A model generated the notes under the pieces. The model was not told the DNA's origin and did no database searches. It worked only from the letters and a program-made list of their open reading frames with translations. The position numbers were made by a program, and so were the translations under genes. 64,000 bases of DNA from assembly GCA_963556305.1 (NCBI GenBank), contig OY745769.1, forward strand, positions 1,612,001-1,676,000, given 5' to 3'. Below are positions 43,964-54,880 of the stretch, in pieces (the first letter of the stretch is position 1; the number at the start of each line of letters is the position of its first letter). Origin of the DNA: Platismatia glauca (Eukaryota; Ascomycota; Lecanoromycetes; Lecanorales; Parmeliaceae).

Positions 43964-44500
43964 TCATAAATGGATCCCCAGTCCAATCTCCTCTCCTTCT
44001 TCAGCTACCGGCCAGATATCTTTACTGGGCTCCCTCCAAACTCTTCGGCGTCTAGGCTTACGCCTGGTATAGGGGGTCACGCGATTACTCGAGCTGATGC
44101 GAGCATTTCCCCTCCCCCGAAGCGGAGGAGAGACTGTCCAGGCGATCTCCGGAGGCTTAGGCATTTCAGGTGACGGCATGAGCAGTTCGATGCTACTTGG
44201 GCTGCGCCGGAAACATCGCAGCTCCATCCTTTCGATCCATCTTTTCAACTTTGCGGTGGGCGATGTTGAAGCTGTGGCCGCATAGAAAAGTGAAAAAGAT
44301 TTGGGACGGAATGGTGATACTGAACGAGGACGCTTCTTCTTGTCGATGTCCGCTGCTAGGTGGCTATTGACAAACACGTCTCGCTCATCGGCTGGTGAGA
44401 TGAAGTAGGCGAATGGGTCTTGGTCCACGGCTTCGTCAAAGTAGAAGGCTCTAGGCTTGCGGAGGGGTGGCCACGAATGCCGTTTTCGAAGTGTGCGCAT
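43964..44500 (-). CDS. Hypothetical basic protein, 178 aa
   Basis: Unrecognised. From ATG 44500 the protein is Arg/Pro-rich, with MRTLRKRHSWPPLRKPR at the start, an acidic/aromatic piece (DEAVDQDPFAYFISPADERD), RRPRS-like phosphorylation sites, and a basic C-terminal part (TPYTRRKPRRRRVWREP). The hydrophobic minus frame at 44609-44517 just upstream (MPPALLIVYLVPQIVVIF) could be its true N-terminus if an intron joined them; a GTCTCC donor and GCAAG acceptor would keep phase, but the donor is weak. With that N-terminus it would be a small signal-anchored membrane protein. Confidence 0.45.
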   Translation of the reverse strand: MRTLRKRHSWPPLRKPRAFYFDEAVDQDPFAYFISPADERDVFVNSHLAADIDKKKRPRSVSPFRPKSFSLFYAATASTSPTAKLKRWIERMELRCFRRSPSSIELLMPSPEMPKPPEIAWTVSPPLRGRGNARISSSNRVTPYTRRKPRRRRVWREPSKDIWPVAEEGEEIGLGIHL

Positions 44501-44516
44501 TAGCGAGGATATAACG

Positions 44517-44609
44517 CTATGCAAGATATTCGGAGACGCAGGTCAAAAAGAATGCGAAGATTACCACTATTTGAGGAACCAAATAAACGATCAAAAGAGC
44601 GGGAGGCAT
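44517..44609 (-). other. Short hydrophobic ORF, possible signal-anchor exon
   Basis: A 30-codon frame from ATG 44609 encodes one clear transmembrane helix (LLIVYLVPQIVVIFAFFLT) and stops at a TAG (44517-44519) that overlaps the upstream edge of the next frame. It may be the first exon of the 43964-44500 gene or a tiny separate peptide. Confidence 0.3.
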
Positions 44610-45472
44610 AGCGAGCAGTATTTGAACAGTAGAAGATAAGGTGGGGCGAGAGCATATATATGTCCAGTGTCCACAAGGCGTCATGGGTGACTCGAGCACG
44701 AGCCTACCGGGCCACCGTTTGTGTCATTCTGGCAGGCAAACATTCCATCAGGCTTGACTTTGATTCCCAACGAAGTGAGACATGGCCACTATTGTCAGAA
44801 ACGATTGCAATTCCACCTTCCCTATCTTACATCTCAACCAGAGCTTTAACGTCACTTTTTAGAGGATGCCACAACGCTGTTCCAAGATGCCGATAGCACC
44901 TGTGTTGTATAGAAAAGAGGTTTGACGCATCCAGTGCGCATAGCCCCTTCCATCCTGCCCCTGGTGGCCGGAATAGCAGGGAAGTCAGGCACCACCGGCA
45001 ACAGCGAAGAGCATCTGACCACAGGCAGGCGACTTGGAGAGTGTCAGTCGGTGCTATCAGCCATTAACCTCTGCATCCTTTGAGAATGAATAGATAAGCA
45101 GCTTATGACAGCTTCCTCATTAAGGTCAGGCTTGCTTCGGTTGATGCCACGAGAATCAAGAAACAGTCGTCGTCGCCGTCCAAAAGCCGAACCCTTGCCA
45201 AGAAGACAACAATCTGCCCCGGCCTCTCTCCCCTTCCAGCGTAGGGTGAGCGCCGCTTTACGCTCGCGCAACATGCGCGCGAGCCTGGAAGCTTTGCTCG
45301 GCAAACTTGCCTGTTGCAAAAGGGGCTTAGTACGAGTACTTAACATAAGAATTGAACCCCAACCAAAAAATTCTTTCAATTTCAACTTCAAATTTCTGGA
45401 TTTAAAATCCATGTCCTGTCTGCAAAGGCGCGTTACACCCTTCCTTGAGGTACGATCAGTGTGTCTAGCACG
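44610..45472. other. Intergenic, 0.9 kb
   Basis: No supportable gene. Antisense frames at 45044-45557 overlap each other and have no domain. A hairpin-like TGGATTTAAAATCCA at about 45397 resembles an anticodon stem-loop, but no T-arm or acceptor stem goes with it. Confidence 0.4.
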
Positions 45473-47300
45473 ATGGCTACTCGCAGCCAGCAAGGCAACC
45501 CTTCAGGCCGCGACAAGAACAAGCCACGCATTTCCCTTGGACCTGAAACAAAAGTAGACCAAACGCCAACCTTCAAATCATACAACCTTGTCGTCTGCGG
45601 AGCGCTCAACCCTGTGAGGGATGGCTTCATATTTTCTGATTTCCTTGCTTTCTCTATGGCTTTAAAACAGAAAGGCATTGGCGGTGACTTCTGGTCATGT
45701 TTTCCACTTGACGAGCATTTTGACTACCTTGGATCATTAAACCCACCGATCATGGACATCAAATTCGGTAAATTCGGTCCAATCGCGACCAGGCGCTCCA
45801 TGAGTATAGCAAATTTCAGAATCTCCACAGGTGGAGATGGTGGAAGCCTGTCGGAAAACAAGTGCTGAAGAATGACATTCTTGCTTGGATTGCGGAAAAA
45901 GCAACGCTTGCTCAATCTGGAGACGTCGTCAATATCATCATTGAGAGCCATGGGAATAAAGTAGGTGGCATTGTCCTCGGAGAATACAAATTGTATCCAC
46001 AGGAGCTTGCCAAAGGTCTACGTGATTTCAAAGACGAGGTCCAAGTCAATGTGGTAACTGGGGTATGCTACGGAAGCATATTTGTTGACTATATGCGAGC
46101 TGAAGGCCAATACTATCGCTATGTCCAAGCAGCTGAAGATTCAGGGACAATTGCCTACGGGATGTCGCGTTCGGTCAGCGGGCGCGTGCGAAACTCGCGG
46201 TTCTCTCAAACTGTTTGCGTGTCTCTAGCACAATTGTACTTACAAGAAGTCCATGGAAACCAAAGGATGTCTGTTGGTCAATATGAGCTATCTGTCAGAG
46301 ATCAGATGATGCGAAACGTTACCCCGAACCAAAGACTGACTAACCCATTGAGCTACCATGGAGCTCCTACCTCCCTTCTCTCAATCGTCAACAGTCTGAT
46401 TTTTCGGGATGCTATTGATGTTTGTATGATCCGGCAGTCACGCATCGGCGTCGACGAATCGAGTGGCCATCACTCGACCTCAATCTGCGCCAAACAATCC
46501 TTCATTCTTCTACTCGGGTTGCTCCTTCCCGAACGACCATCACCAAGGCCAAGGCTCTACTTGACGACGAGTTCGCAAAGTGCGATATTAAATCCCCGCT
46601 CGCTGACGATGATCCCGCAATGACATATTATTACTACAAAGACCACAAGGAAGATTATGGCCCACTACTAAAACTTCTCTACTGGCGCGGCCGTCAACAA
46701 TCTGCAGTTTTTGATTGTTTCCAACAGCTTTGTATGCGCGATTTTATCCAAGCTGGCAATGTCTCTCTTCCGATGGATATCATAAGTTCAACAACGTCAG
46801 TCATCAACCTTGCTTGGCTCCTTCAATGTTTTGAAGGGCCATCGCAAGTATATGATTCAAATCGAGAGACAACGGTGGAATTAGAGGGCTACGAATTCGA
46901 CTTACCGTTACGATGGTTGGCCACTATGATTGTGAGGTCTAGTGCTGATATAAATGGTCTACTGGAGAATATTTTAGCAATGAAATATCTTGGGCAACTT
47001 GACGAGGAGGCCTTGGCCGAATACAAAGCGCATTGCGTATCGAAATCATTCAAATGCGATCCCAAAGCACAGGCTTGTAAGCCTCATCTCCCCAACCAGT
47101 TCGGATTTTGGTTACCACATGGAATACGAACAGCACCCTCAGAACAAATGGCGGATGATTTGATGGCTTGCCTCGCGGTTTTTAACCGAATCGAGGAATG
47201 TTATCAGGAATGGTTCAGTCTTGCGCCCGGGGATCTCCTCACCGAGAAACAGCAAAGCTCCTTTCTTGATGGAAATCCTCACAAGTATCCTCGATACTGA
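45473..47300 (+). pseudogene. Caspase-like (clan CD) cysteine protease gene with two frameshifts
   Basis: Three consecutive plus-strand frames encode one protein of about 600 residues. Part 1, from ATG 45473, has YNLVVCGALNPVRDGF and GGDFWSCFPLDEHFDYLG. Near 45781 the frame must slip by minus one to continue into RWRWWKPVGKQVLKNDIL. Part 2 holds the catalytic-looking pair: a hydrophobic strand then His-Gly (VVNIIIESHGN; His codon 45949-45951) and a strand then Cys (VVTGVCYGS; Cys codon 46066-46068), the clan CD layout of caspases, metacaspases and legumains. Near 46421 (TTT run) a second minus-one slip leads into YDPAVTHRRRRIEW and a C-terminal part of about 280 residues. No intron phase explains either shift; both look like loss of one base. 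It is either a pseudogene or an assembly error. Part 3 has no domain I recognise. Confidence 0.62.
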
Positions 47301-48134
47301 CATCACTGGAACCAAGTAAAGGAATACGTTTCGGGCATCGAGGAGGTCCAAACTTACCCGTGGGGGACGCAAGGTTTTTGTACTAGACCAGGTAGCGAGA
47401 CATGATAATTCCCCAGATGCAACAGCGAGGCTGACAGGCGCTGCATCATGTTTGACTCGGAGATCTCATCTTGGTGATGTCGGGTCTGCAGCGACGATCA
47501 CGGCAGTCAATGCAGATGGTACGTCCAGTCGGAGGACATAAGTGATGATATTCGTAGGGAGCTGTACTAGCTATGAATGGAACATGTTAATATATTTTTT
47601 GGCTGCTGGTCTAACTGTGGCTGAAAACTGATATGTGTACTATCACGCCGTGATACCTCTGTTTCTCGCGCGCATAAATCCACCTTGTCTTTGACTATTT
47701 CCTATCAAAATCACAAAATCTCAAGTCTATTATATTCTCAATACATTCTCTATTATAGGCAGAGCATTTTCGCACTACCGTAATCATATTAGTTCAAGCA
47801 AGCTAATCCTTTCAACATCTTAAACGTCCCAATCAAGAGAGGGTGAGCGTAGATGATGGAGCACCTCGTCAGGGTAAGGCCTCACCCCTGCTCGCCCAGA
47901 TTGCGCGCTAAAGCGGCGGGCGCCAGGTGAGTTTTTAAGGGTACGGGTACTGCAAAGAGGCTAGGCCTTATCGGGACTTACCTGATGATGTTGTATTTTC
48001 CATTGGCGTTGAGCTGCAACTCTCAGAGTCTAATGCACCGTCAAGGTGTGCAGCAAAGTCCATAGCCATGGCAGCAGGTCTCACTCCTTCCAATCTGAAC
48101 CGCTCTTGCCATCCTCCCTTCTGATACGGACGAA
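47301..48134. other. Intergenic, 0.8 kb
   Basis: No supportable gene. The stretch 47580-47800 is more AT-rich than its surroundings. The last 250 bases include the promoter and 5' UTR of TRS20. Confidence 0.4.
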
Positions 48135-48777
48135 ATGTCCTACTACTTCTGCATCGTTGGCACGCGAGACCAACCTCTGTTCGAGCTCGAGTTCGGCACT
48201 TCCAAGCAAGGCGGAGATGGCGTCGCCCGTTTCAGTCAAGAGGCACGCCATATGAACCCTTTCATTGTACACAGCAGCTTGGATTTTGTCGACGAGTTGC
48301 AATGGACCAATAATCAGATGTGCCCGTGCCCTTTTCGTCACAACAAGCTCTCCTCCTGCTCGCGTGACTAACCAAAGCACCAGGTATCTCAAACGCATCG
48401 ATCAATTCGCCTCCTCGCACATCTCCACCTTCATAACCCCAACCTCCACCCGCTTCATGCTCCTCCACCTCCCCCACCCGCCCAACACGGCCCCCACCTC
48501 TCACCCCATGCCCAACAGCTTCCCGCCTTTCACCCCGTACACCTCCGTCCCGCCCTCTACCAGCAGCGCCAGTCGTGGCACTTCGTCGTCGAGCAGCACG
48601 AGCATACCGAACAATCCCACGAGCCCGCAGACGGAGGAGGCAATACGGCAGTTCTTTGGAGAGGTCTTTGAGGTCTGGCTGAAAGCGATTATGAATCCGT
48701 TTGCGACTACCGAGGGGAAGATTGGGAGTCCGGTATTCAGACAGAGGGTGACGGCGGCAGGGAGGAAGTATTTGTGA
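48135..48777 (+). CDS. TRS20: TRAPP complex subunit Trs20/TRAPPC2 (sedlin)
   Basis: Exons 48135-48319 and 48384-48777 (intron 64 nt, GTGTGC, branch GACTAAC, CAG) give 192 residues. It starts MSYYFCIVGTRDQPLFELEF and continues GTSKQGGDGVARFSQEARHM and FIVHSSLDFVDELQW, the sedlin longin-like fold; the second exon begins YLKRIDQF and includes STRFMLLHLP. TRAPP tethers vesicles and activates Rab GTPases (Ypt1) at the ER-Golgi boundary, and Trs20 joins the core to other subunits. Family members are about 140 residues. The extra length is a Ser/Pro/Thr-rich insert (about residues 93-140) before the C-terminal helix (EAIRQFFGEVFEVWLKAIMN). Such inserts occur in filamentous fungal orthologues. Confidence 0.92.
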
Positions 48778-49460
48778 AGGGATGGCAATGCATTGAAGAC
48801 GGACTCTCTGCCAATCAAACGGGTCAGCTCCAAGGGCGTTGATGTAAGATGCCTCCACGGTTCCACACAAGGGGTGTCCAAAATGGGGCTTGAACGACAG
48901 ACGAGGGTGTTACAGAGAAAGTGCCTCGAGAAGATATGAGGATTAACAGAAGGTCGAAGGCACGACTCGAATGGATGGCATGACCGCAGAGACAATCGCG
49001 GCAACTTGGACCAGAAGGCCTGGAAACAGAGTCGCATCCCACCATAGACTGTGAAAATTGAGATATTGACAGTCACCAAGGATATTCACATCATGAGGAA
49101 CTAGACGAAGAAAAATCGCTCGCGTAATTATTACAGTACAACTCATCTCTCCTGATATCTCGCTACATGTATCTCGACACTGCAAAGGGGAATATCGCCA
49201 AGAATCGCAACGCAAAGACTAAAGAGACACCTCGCTCTATGTACTAGAGATCCATCTTTTTGCACCAAGAGATACAAGGAGATTCACAAGGCTGTTCGTA
49301 TCGCGGAAAGTTGCAAACAATTTAGCGAAAGTCTTCGTGCCATCATGCAACACTCCCGTCCACCTTCACCCTCTCCGCTCTTCTTTACTCTCCGCCTTCA
49401 ACCCATTGCCTTTGCCTCTCTTCTCGTTCCATCTCACTCTTCACGTCTCTACTTGATGAT
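48778..49460. other. Intergenic, 0.7 kb, between convergent genes
   Basis: No supportable gene. Minus-strand frames reaching into 48501-49079 run antisense to TRS20 and look like shadows. Both flanking 3' ends fall here. Confidence 0.4.
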
Positions 49461-52400
49461 TCACAACTCATCCTTCACTGCATCAGTCATCTTGGCAGCA
49501 GCGCTACTCACACTGCTGACCATGTCCTCAGCAGTCTCTTGCACACCACTTCCAAATTCAGCCAGCTTGGCCCTTGCACTCTCTACCGCGGCCAAGAGCC
49601 TCCCCTGTGCGCTTTCCATCGCTCCTTTCTCCGGCCCATAAACAGCTTCTCTAATCTTGGATTGAGTTGCGTCCATAGCTGAACTTGCAGCAGCCGCGTT
49701 GTCTGCCACTACCGACGAGACGGAGGCATAAGCATTGCTAGCAGCGTTAGTGACACTGGCGGTGGCCCCTGTCGCTGTAGTACCGTAGAGAGCGGCTGAG
49801 ATGGCATCCTGTGCAGATTTCGCTACATCGTTGAGACTAGCCTGAGCTGATTCGACAAAGCTTGGTTGGGTCCCATAGACAGCTTCACTGGCGCGTGATG
49901 AGACTGAAGATGCAGCACTAGCGGCCGCGGATGTGCCTCGCTCATATGTTCCTTTGCTTGACCCATGATACGCGTTGCTTGCGGCCTCAACAGCAGCGTT
50001 GACTTGCTCATTTGCTGCGGCGATGATCGCTTCAAGAGTGGCGGGAGGAGTAAAAACGGTAGAGATGACTGAAGATGCCGAGGCGTAGGCATCACTTGCA
50101 TAACTTGATGCTGAAGCGGCGACGCTTGCATGTGCACCGGTGTTGTAGGCCGCGCTCAGGCGGTTCATGACTGATTCGGTGAAATCCGGCTCCCTGCCAT
50201 TGACAAGCTCGGAGAAGAGAGCCTGGACAGCTTGATATTGTGATGCAGCTACGTCAGTAGCTTGAGCTGCGTACTCGCCGGCTTGTGAGAGGACCGACTG
50301 CGAATATGGGACCGGAGCACCATAAACCCTCTCCGAGGCTTGAGAAACGAGAGCCTCCCAGTTCGTGGACGCTTGACTTGCAACGGACTCGGTCCATGGG
50401 GTCTCCGAACCAACGATACCAGCGCTAGCCGCGGAAGAGATTGAAGATGCTTTCTCTGAGGCCGCCGATGCCATGGACTCAACTTTGCCTGTCGAACTAG
50501 CGATGATTGCACTACTTGCAGCGGCAGAAACTGAAGATAGCGACGCAGATGCTTGGGAAAGCGCCAAACTGTACTGAGAGGAGGCCGAGTCAAGTATGCT
50601 TTGTGCCGGCGATTTGCTTGTCTTTCCCACAGCTGAACTCGCAGAGCCCATGACCGAATTCAGCTTCTCGGAAGCCTGTGATATGGCGTCGCTGTACTGG
50701 GACTGAGCCGCATTTAACATTGATTGGTAAGCAGGTGTTTGGGTGCCATAGAGCTTTTCCGATGCGACACTAGCAAGGCTTTCATGTTTTGGCACTGGTG
50801 TTCCTATCACAGCATTTGATGCTGCCTCGAGGAACTCCGAATAGCGGTCATGAGCTAAGCCTACGGCCTCGTAGTATCGGCGTTGGCCTTCGAGAACGTA
50901 TTGTTGATGGACTGGAGTGGGGGTGGCGCCAATCGCAGTCTTAACACTGGAATATTGAGCGGAGGCAGCACTAAGGCTGTCTGCGAGCCTTGATGCAGCA
51001 AGTGCTGATATGGATTCAAAGACCCCTTGACTTGGACCATATATTGCGTCGCTGGCCGCTTTTGTTGCAGATGCGTGAGAAGCACTTGCAGCTCCGATCA
51101 AGCTTGAGTAACGTTCACTGGCTTCGGACATGAATTTCTCATAGCCAGGGGTTGAGGTAGACCCCATCGCCGTTTTCGCAGAGTCAAGTTGAGACGATGC
51201 AGCTGACATTGCATCTGAGTATTTTGCATCTGCTGCAGCGACAATGGATTGTTGAGGACTCAACGGCGTACCATAGGCAGCAGTTGAGGCTGCCTTGAAA
51301 GCCCCCTGGAAGTAGTCGCTGGCCGCACCCAGTGCTCCAGAATAGCCGCTCTCTACCGAAGCAAACATTTCCTCGTGTACTGGCTTTGGCTCCCCAGTAA
51401 TTTGCGCAGAGACGATGGACTTCGCGTGCGAGTACTGTTCGTTTGCTCTCGAAACGGCTTTCGCATACGCTGAAGAAGCGGCGTTGGCGGCAGATTGGGT
51501 CACGGGGGTCGAAGTTCCGTAAATGATCGAGGACGCCCTATGTAGCTTAAGCACAATCTCTTGAGGGAGGTCAGATTCTACTTACGCTTCTACAGCTTGG
51601 GCATACTTGCCCACCGCTACGCTCGTTGCACTCTCGACAGCACCTGTTTCAGTGCCATAAAGGACACTCGAAGCTGCCGCCAGTGCCTTTGAGTACTGTT
51701 CGTCTGCCACCGATGACGCGCTCTCGACTGTTCCCTGCGTTGTTCCGGCTTTCATTAAAGCTTCGCTGACGGCTTTTGTCACATCCGCAAATCTATCGCC
51801 TGCTTGATTGACCACGCTTTGTAGTTTCTCGGAGTAAGTCGCATCGTCATCGTCACTGAAGACGTCATCAAGTATAGGTTTCTGCTCGCCGACATTCTGG
51901 GCCATTGCTCCTCCATATACCTTTTTCGAAGCCTGGCTTGCCACTGAGGAAACACTTGAGATGACAGAACTTGCACCACTTGATGCACTTTCTGCTGGTG
52001 CTGGTGTTCCAACAATGGTCTCACTGGCCTCAGAGGCTATCTGATTCGCTTTGTCCTTGGCAGCGGAAACAATGCTATCAGCTTTCGGCTTGGGTGTGCC
52101 AACTATACCTTCGCTTGCTCTCTCTGAAGCGCCGCTGGCTACGTCCACAATCCTGGAACTCGCCTGCTCAACGAGCCCAGGCGCTGTTCCAACAACCACA
52201 GAAGAGGCACTAGACGCGGCATCCGAAGCTTTCTTGGTGGCTTCAGAGATGGCGGACTCGGCGATAATTTGAGATGTCTCAATGACATGTTCGCCAGCGG
52301 AACTAGCTTTATCCATCACCTTTTGCGCCCCTGCGGCGACAGCGGCAGGCATGTACTTGGTATTGAAATCATCGGAGGAATCCCCTGCTTCAATCTTCCA

Positions 52401-54134
52401 TTGACCAACTCCCTTTAATCGAGCAAGCTCCTTAGCCGTCTCTTCGGCGGAAGCCATGCCTCTCGACTCCACTTCCTCTCCAGCCTCCTTAGCCTTTTGC
52501 AATCCCTCGTGGTCCTTTGCAACGGCTTCAACTTTCTGTCGCCATTCGTCAAAAGTCTTTTTGACCTCGTGATATTTGGACCAGTCCTTATAAGTGACAC
52601 CTTCCATTTGAGCCCATCTAAGGCCAATCTCTTGCAAGCCAAGGTCACGGATGTTGTCGATAACGTCCAATGTTGATTCAGATGCCGCAGACACAAGTGA
52701 CAATGTCTCCTCGTCATATTTCTCCTTCCAGGTTCGCAAGCTTTGTGCTTTGTCCTTTACCGTAACACCAGCATGCCTAGTTGATTTTGACAGCGAAAGC
52801 GATGCCCTATCAATGTCGGTGTCGTCGTATTCTCCGGGGAGCTTCTTGACCAAGGTCTTGATTTCTTTCTTGAGCTTTGCCAATTCAGATCTTGATGTCT
52901 CTTCCAGCTGGATAACCAGGGCCTCGCCGACTCGATGGGCCTGACTTTTGATTTGGCGTTCAGTGATCTCCTTAACGCGCTCTTCTAGATCTTCAATGCC
53001 CTTGTCTGCGGCTTTTGCAAACTTCTGCTGCCAATTCTTCAGGTCGCTCTCGATCTTCTCGCGAATCTGTTTGGCATCTTCTTCAGGAGTTGCAGAGGCG
53101 GATGCGCTGGCTGCTGAGGATTCAGTGGTCGTAGTGGAGCTAGGGGTCTGATCAGGTGCGATTGACGCTAAAACTGATGAGATGCTGGATGACGTCGAAG
53201 AGAGCTGGCTCGAGCTATCATCCTCTTCCATGACGGCTTTGAGCTTTTTACCGTCGCGGTATCTACCAAGTCTCTCCCCAATCCTAACTAGCTGAGGCTC
53301 AACATTATCACCATATAGAATTCGAAGCTTTGGCCATATAGTGTGGTCAAAGAAGACGACAGTCGACGACCATGCAGATCGGGCATATGGCAGACCGGTC
53401 TCGACAGTGAGCTTGTGTCCAAACGCGTAAGTCCGTTCAGCATACGGACGGGAAGCTTCCAGGGCTGGCAGGATATGTGTATTGTAAAGCTCGGAGACAC
53501 TGTTACGGCTGAAGGTATAGTACGGAGCAGCTGCAGCGGAAGCTTTGTTGACCTGTGGGGCCAAATTAGAGTCGTACTGCTTCTTCACCTGTGCCTGAGC
53601 AGTGTCAATCTGGGGCTTCACAATATTTGTCCATTTTTCCTGGCCATACGCTCGGGCCTGCTGGACTTTTGGAGCCCCGTAGGCGTCATAGCTTTGTTGT
53701 CCATATGCCAACGATGGGGCGTAGATTTCATGATTGAATTTATCAACGTAAGGACGTGCTTTCTCCACATGAGGTGCAACGTATGAGTTGTAGTAAGGCT
53801 CGATGTATGGTGCTACGTGTGATCGCACACTGATGTACGGCTTACACACTTTGGGGGACGCGTCGTCCAGATTGTCGAAAGACGAGGGACAGCGAAAGAG
53901 GGCAGTGACAACCGTGTACCACACGAGCAGCCTAGATCAATGACATAGCCTCAGCATGATTGATGACCTTGAGGATATTACTAGAACCCACCTGGCCATC
54001 CAACTAAAGCCCTTTGTTGACAGGCTTTGTGTCGTATCTTTCTTGCCCGTGAGTCTCCGCCCAACGACCTGGCCATTTGATCTACTCTTGGCAGTAGTTG
54101 AATCTATCGGCCGCCCATTCGTCTCTGCTGCCAT
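49461..54134 (-). CDS. Giant Ala/Ser repeat protein (1521 aa) with membrane-anchor N-terminus
   Basis: Exons 54134-53992, 53931-51586 and 51537-49461 (introns 60 and 48 nt; donors GTGGGT and GTAAGT) join in frame to 1521 residues. The start is ATG 54134 (MAAETNGRP). Residues about 43-60 form a hydrophobic anchor (WMARLLVWYTVVTALF), created by splicing. Next come Tyr/Pro-rich units (VAPYIEPYYNSYVAPHVEKA), a long acidic, coiled-coil region (about 240-540), then from about 560 to the end roughly twenty units of about 40 residues with the pattern YGTxxPxxxS-x(4)-AS-x-x-Y-x-x-A-x(3)-AS. The helical Ala/Ser repeats resemble LEA or apolipoprotein-like amphipathic helices. Fungal orthologues exist to my knowledge, some carrying misleading transcription-factor labels; I see no DNA-binding domain. 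A lipid- or membrane-coating role is inference. Head to head with DOA10. Confidence 0.82.
49500..51800 (-). repeat. Coding region of degenerate 40-residue repeats
   Basis: The DNA encodes about twenty diverged copies of a 120-bp unit. The most constant piece is (V/I)-(Y/I)-G-(T/S)-x-x-P or its relic, followed 8-10 residues later by AS-x-x-Y. Copies are well diverged at the DNA level, so this is an old expansion rather than a recent tandem array. Confidence 0.7.
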
Positions 54135-54880
54135 AGCAGAGTACTGGAGCTGTGTCGTCGCCACGGTGGACTAAGTGAAAGGAGGTATGGAGGACTGAGG
54201 CGGAACGTCTTTCACAGCGCTTAGATCCGTCGACCCCCTCGGAAGAGCGTGAGTCGATATCGTGTGAAAAGGGAGCAAAGAAGGAATGATGAGAGGAGGG
54301 AAGTGCAGGTTCAATAGTCGAGTGATAGGCACGTGTGATTGTCGTGGTGGATTGGATAGGTAAAGTAGAGGAACAGTGACTACCCTCGCTACCTACCTGA
54401 GCTATCTCATTAATCCTGCTTGCCTGCTCGAATGATGCAATAAAATCAATAAATGCCCATAAATTCTGTCGCGTGCCGAGCATGTGGCCTCTGTCTTCAC
54501 TCTCAAGTATCTACAACACCATCACAACACTACTCACTTGACTTCTCTACGACTATATAAAGACTGTTTGACACCCTCTTGGACTGACAGCATTTCCCGT
54601 CCTTATCCATCCGCGAAGCTTCTGACTCTGAGGAGCTTTTAAGGCAGCTAACGCTAGCCTCATTCGTCACAACCGAAGTCCATTACTCTCCGCAATCTTC
54701 TCATTCCTTAGGCGTACCCTACTAGTTTCGCCAGTAAGGCAACTACATCAGGACTTCTTCTTCACTCATGCATCTACACTTCTAAGCGCGCTGAGATGAG
54801 GTGTCTTCCCCCACTTCACGCTCTTCAGCTCGAGACGACTCCGTCCCTGCCTGATCGTCATAGTCCCTGATTATCTCGCT
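54135..54880. promoter_or_regulatory. Shared upstream region of the repeat-protein gene and DOA10
   Basis: 746 bp between divergent start codons. No gene seen. The DOA10-proximal 300 bases contain C/T-rich tracts and a TATATAA at about 54554. Minus-strand frames (54082-54483) have no domain. Confidence 0.45.

Noticed and set aside
45340..45460. tRNA-like stem-loop TGGATTTAAAATCCA
   Set aside because: A leucine-type anticodon loop can be drawn, but there is no D-arm GG, no T-arm GTTCRANNC and no paired acceptor stem on either strand.
45781..46424. Introns or programmed frameshifting to explain the protease frame changes
   Set aside because: No GT-AG pair gives the needed phase, no slippery heptamer is present at either site, and two programmed events in one gene are unlikely.
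48501..49079. 192-codon minus-strand frame
   Set aside because: It runs antisense through the second exon of TRS20 and has no domain; a shadow of the real gene.
52651..53786. Plus-strand frames of up to 147 codons
   Set aside because: Antisense shadows of the giant repeat protein.
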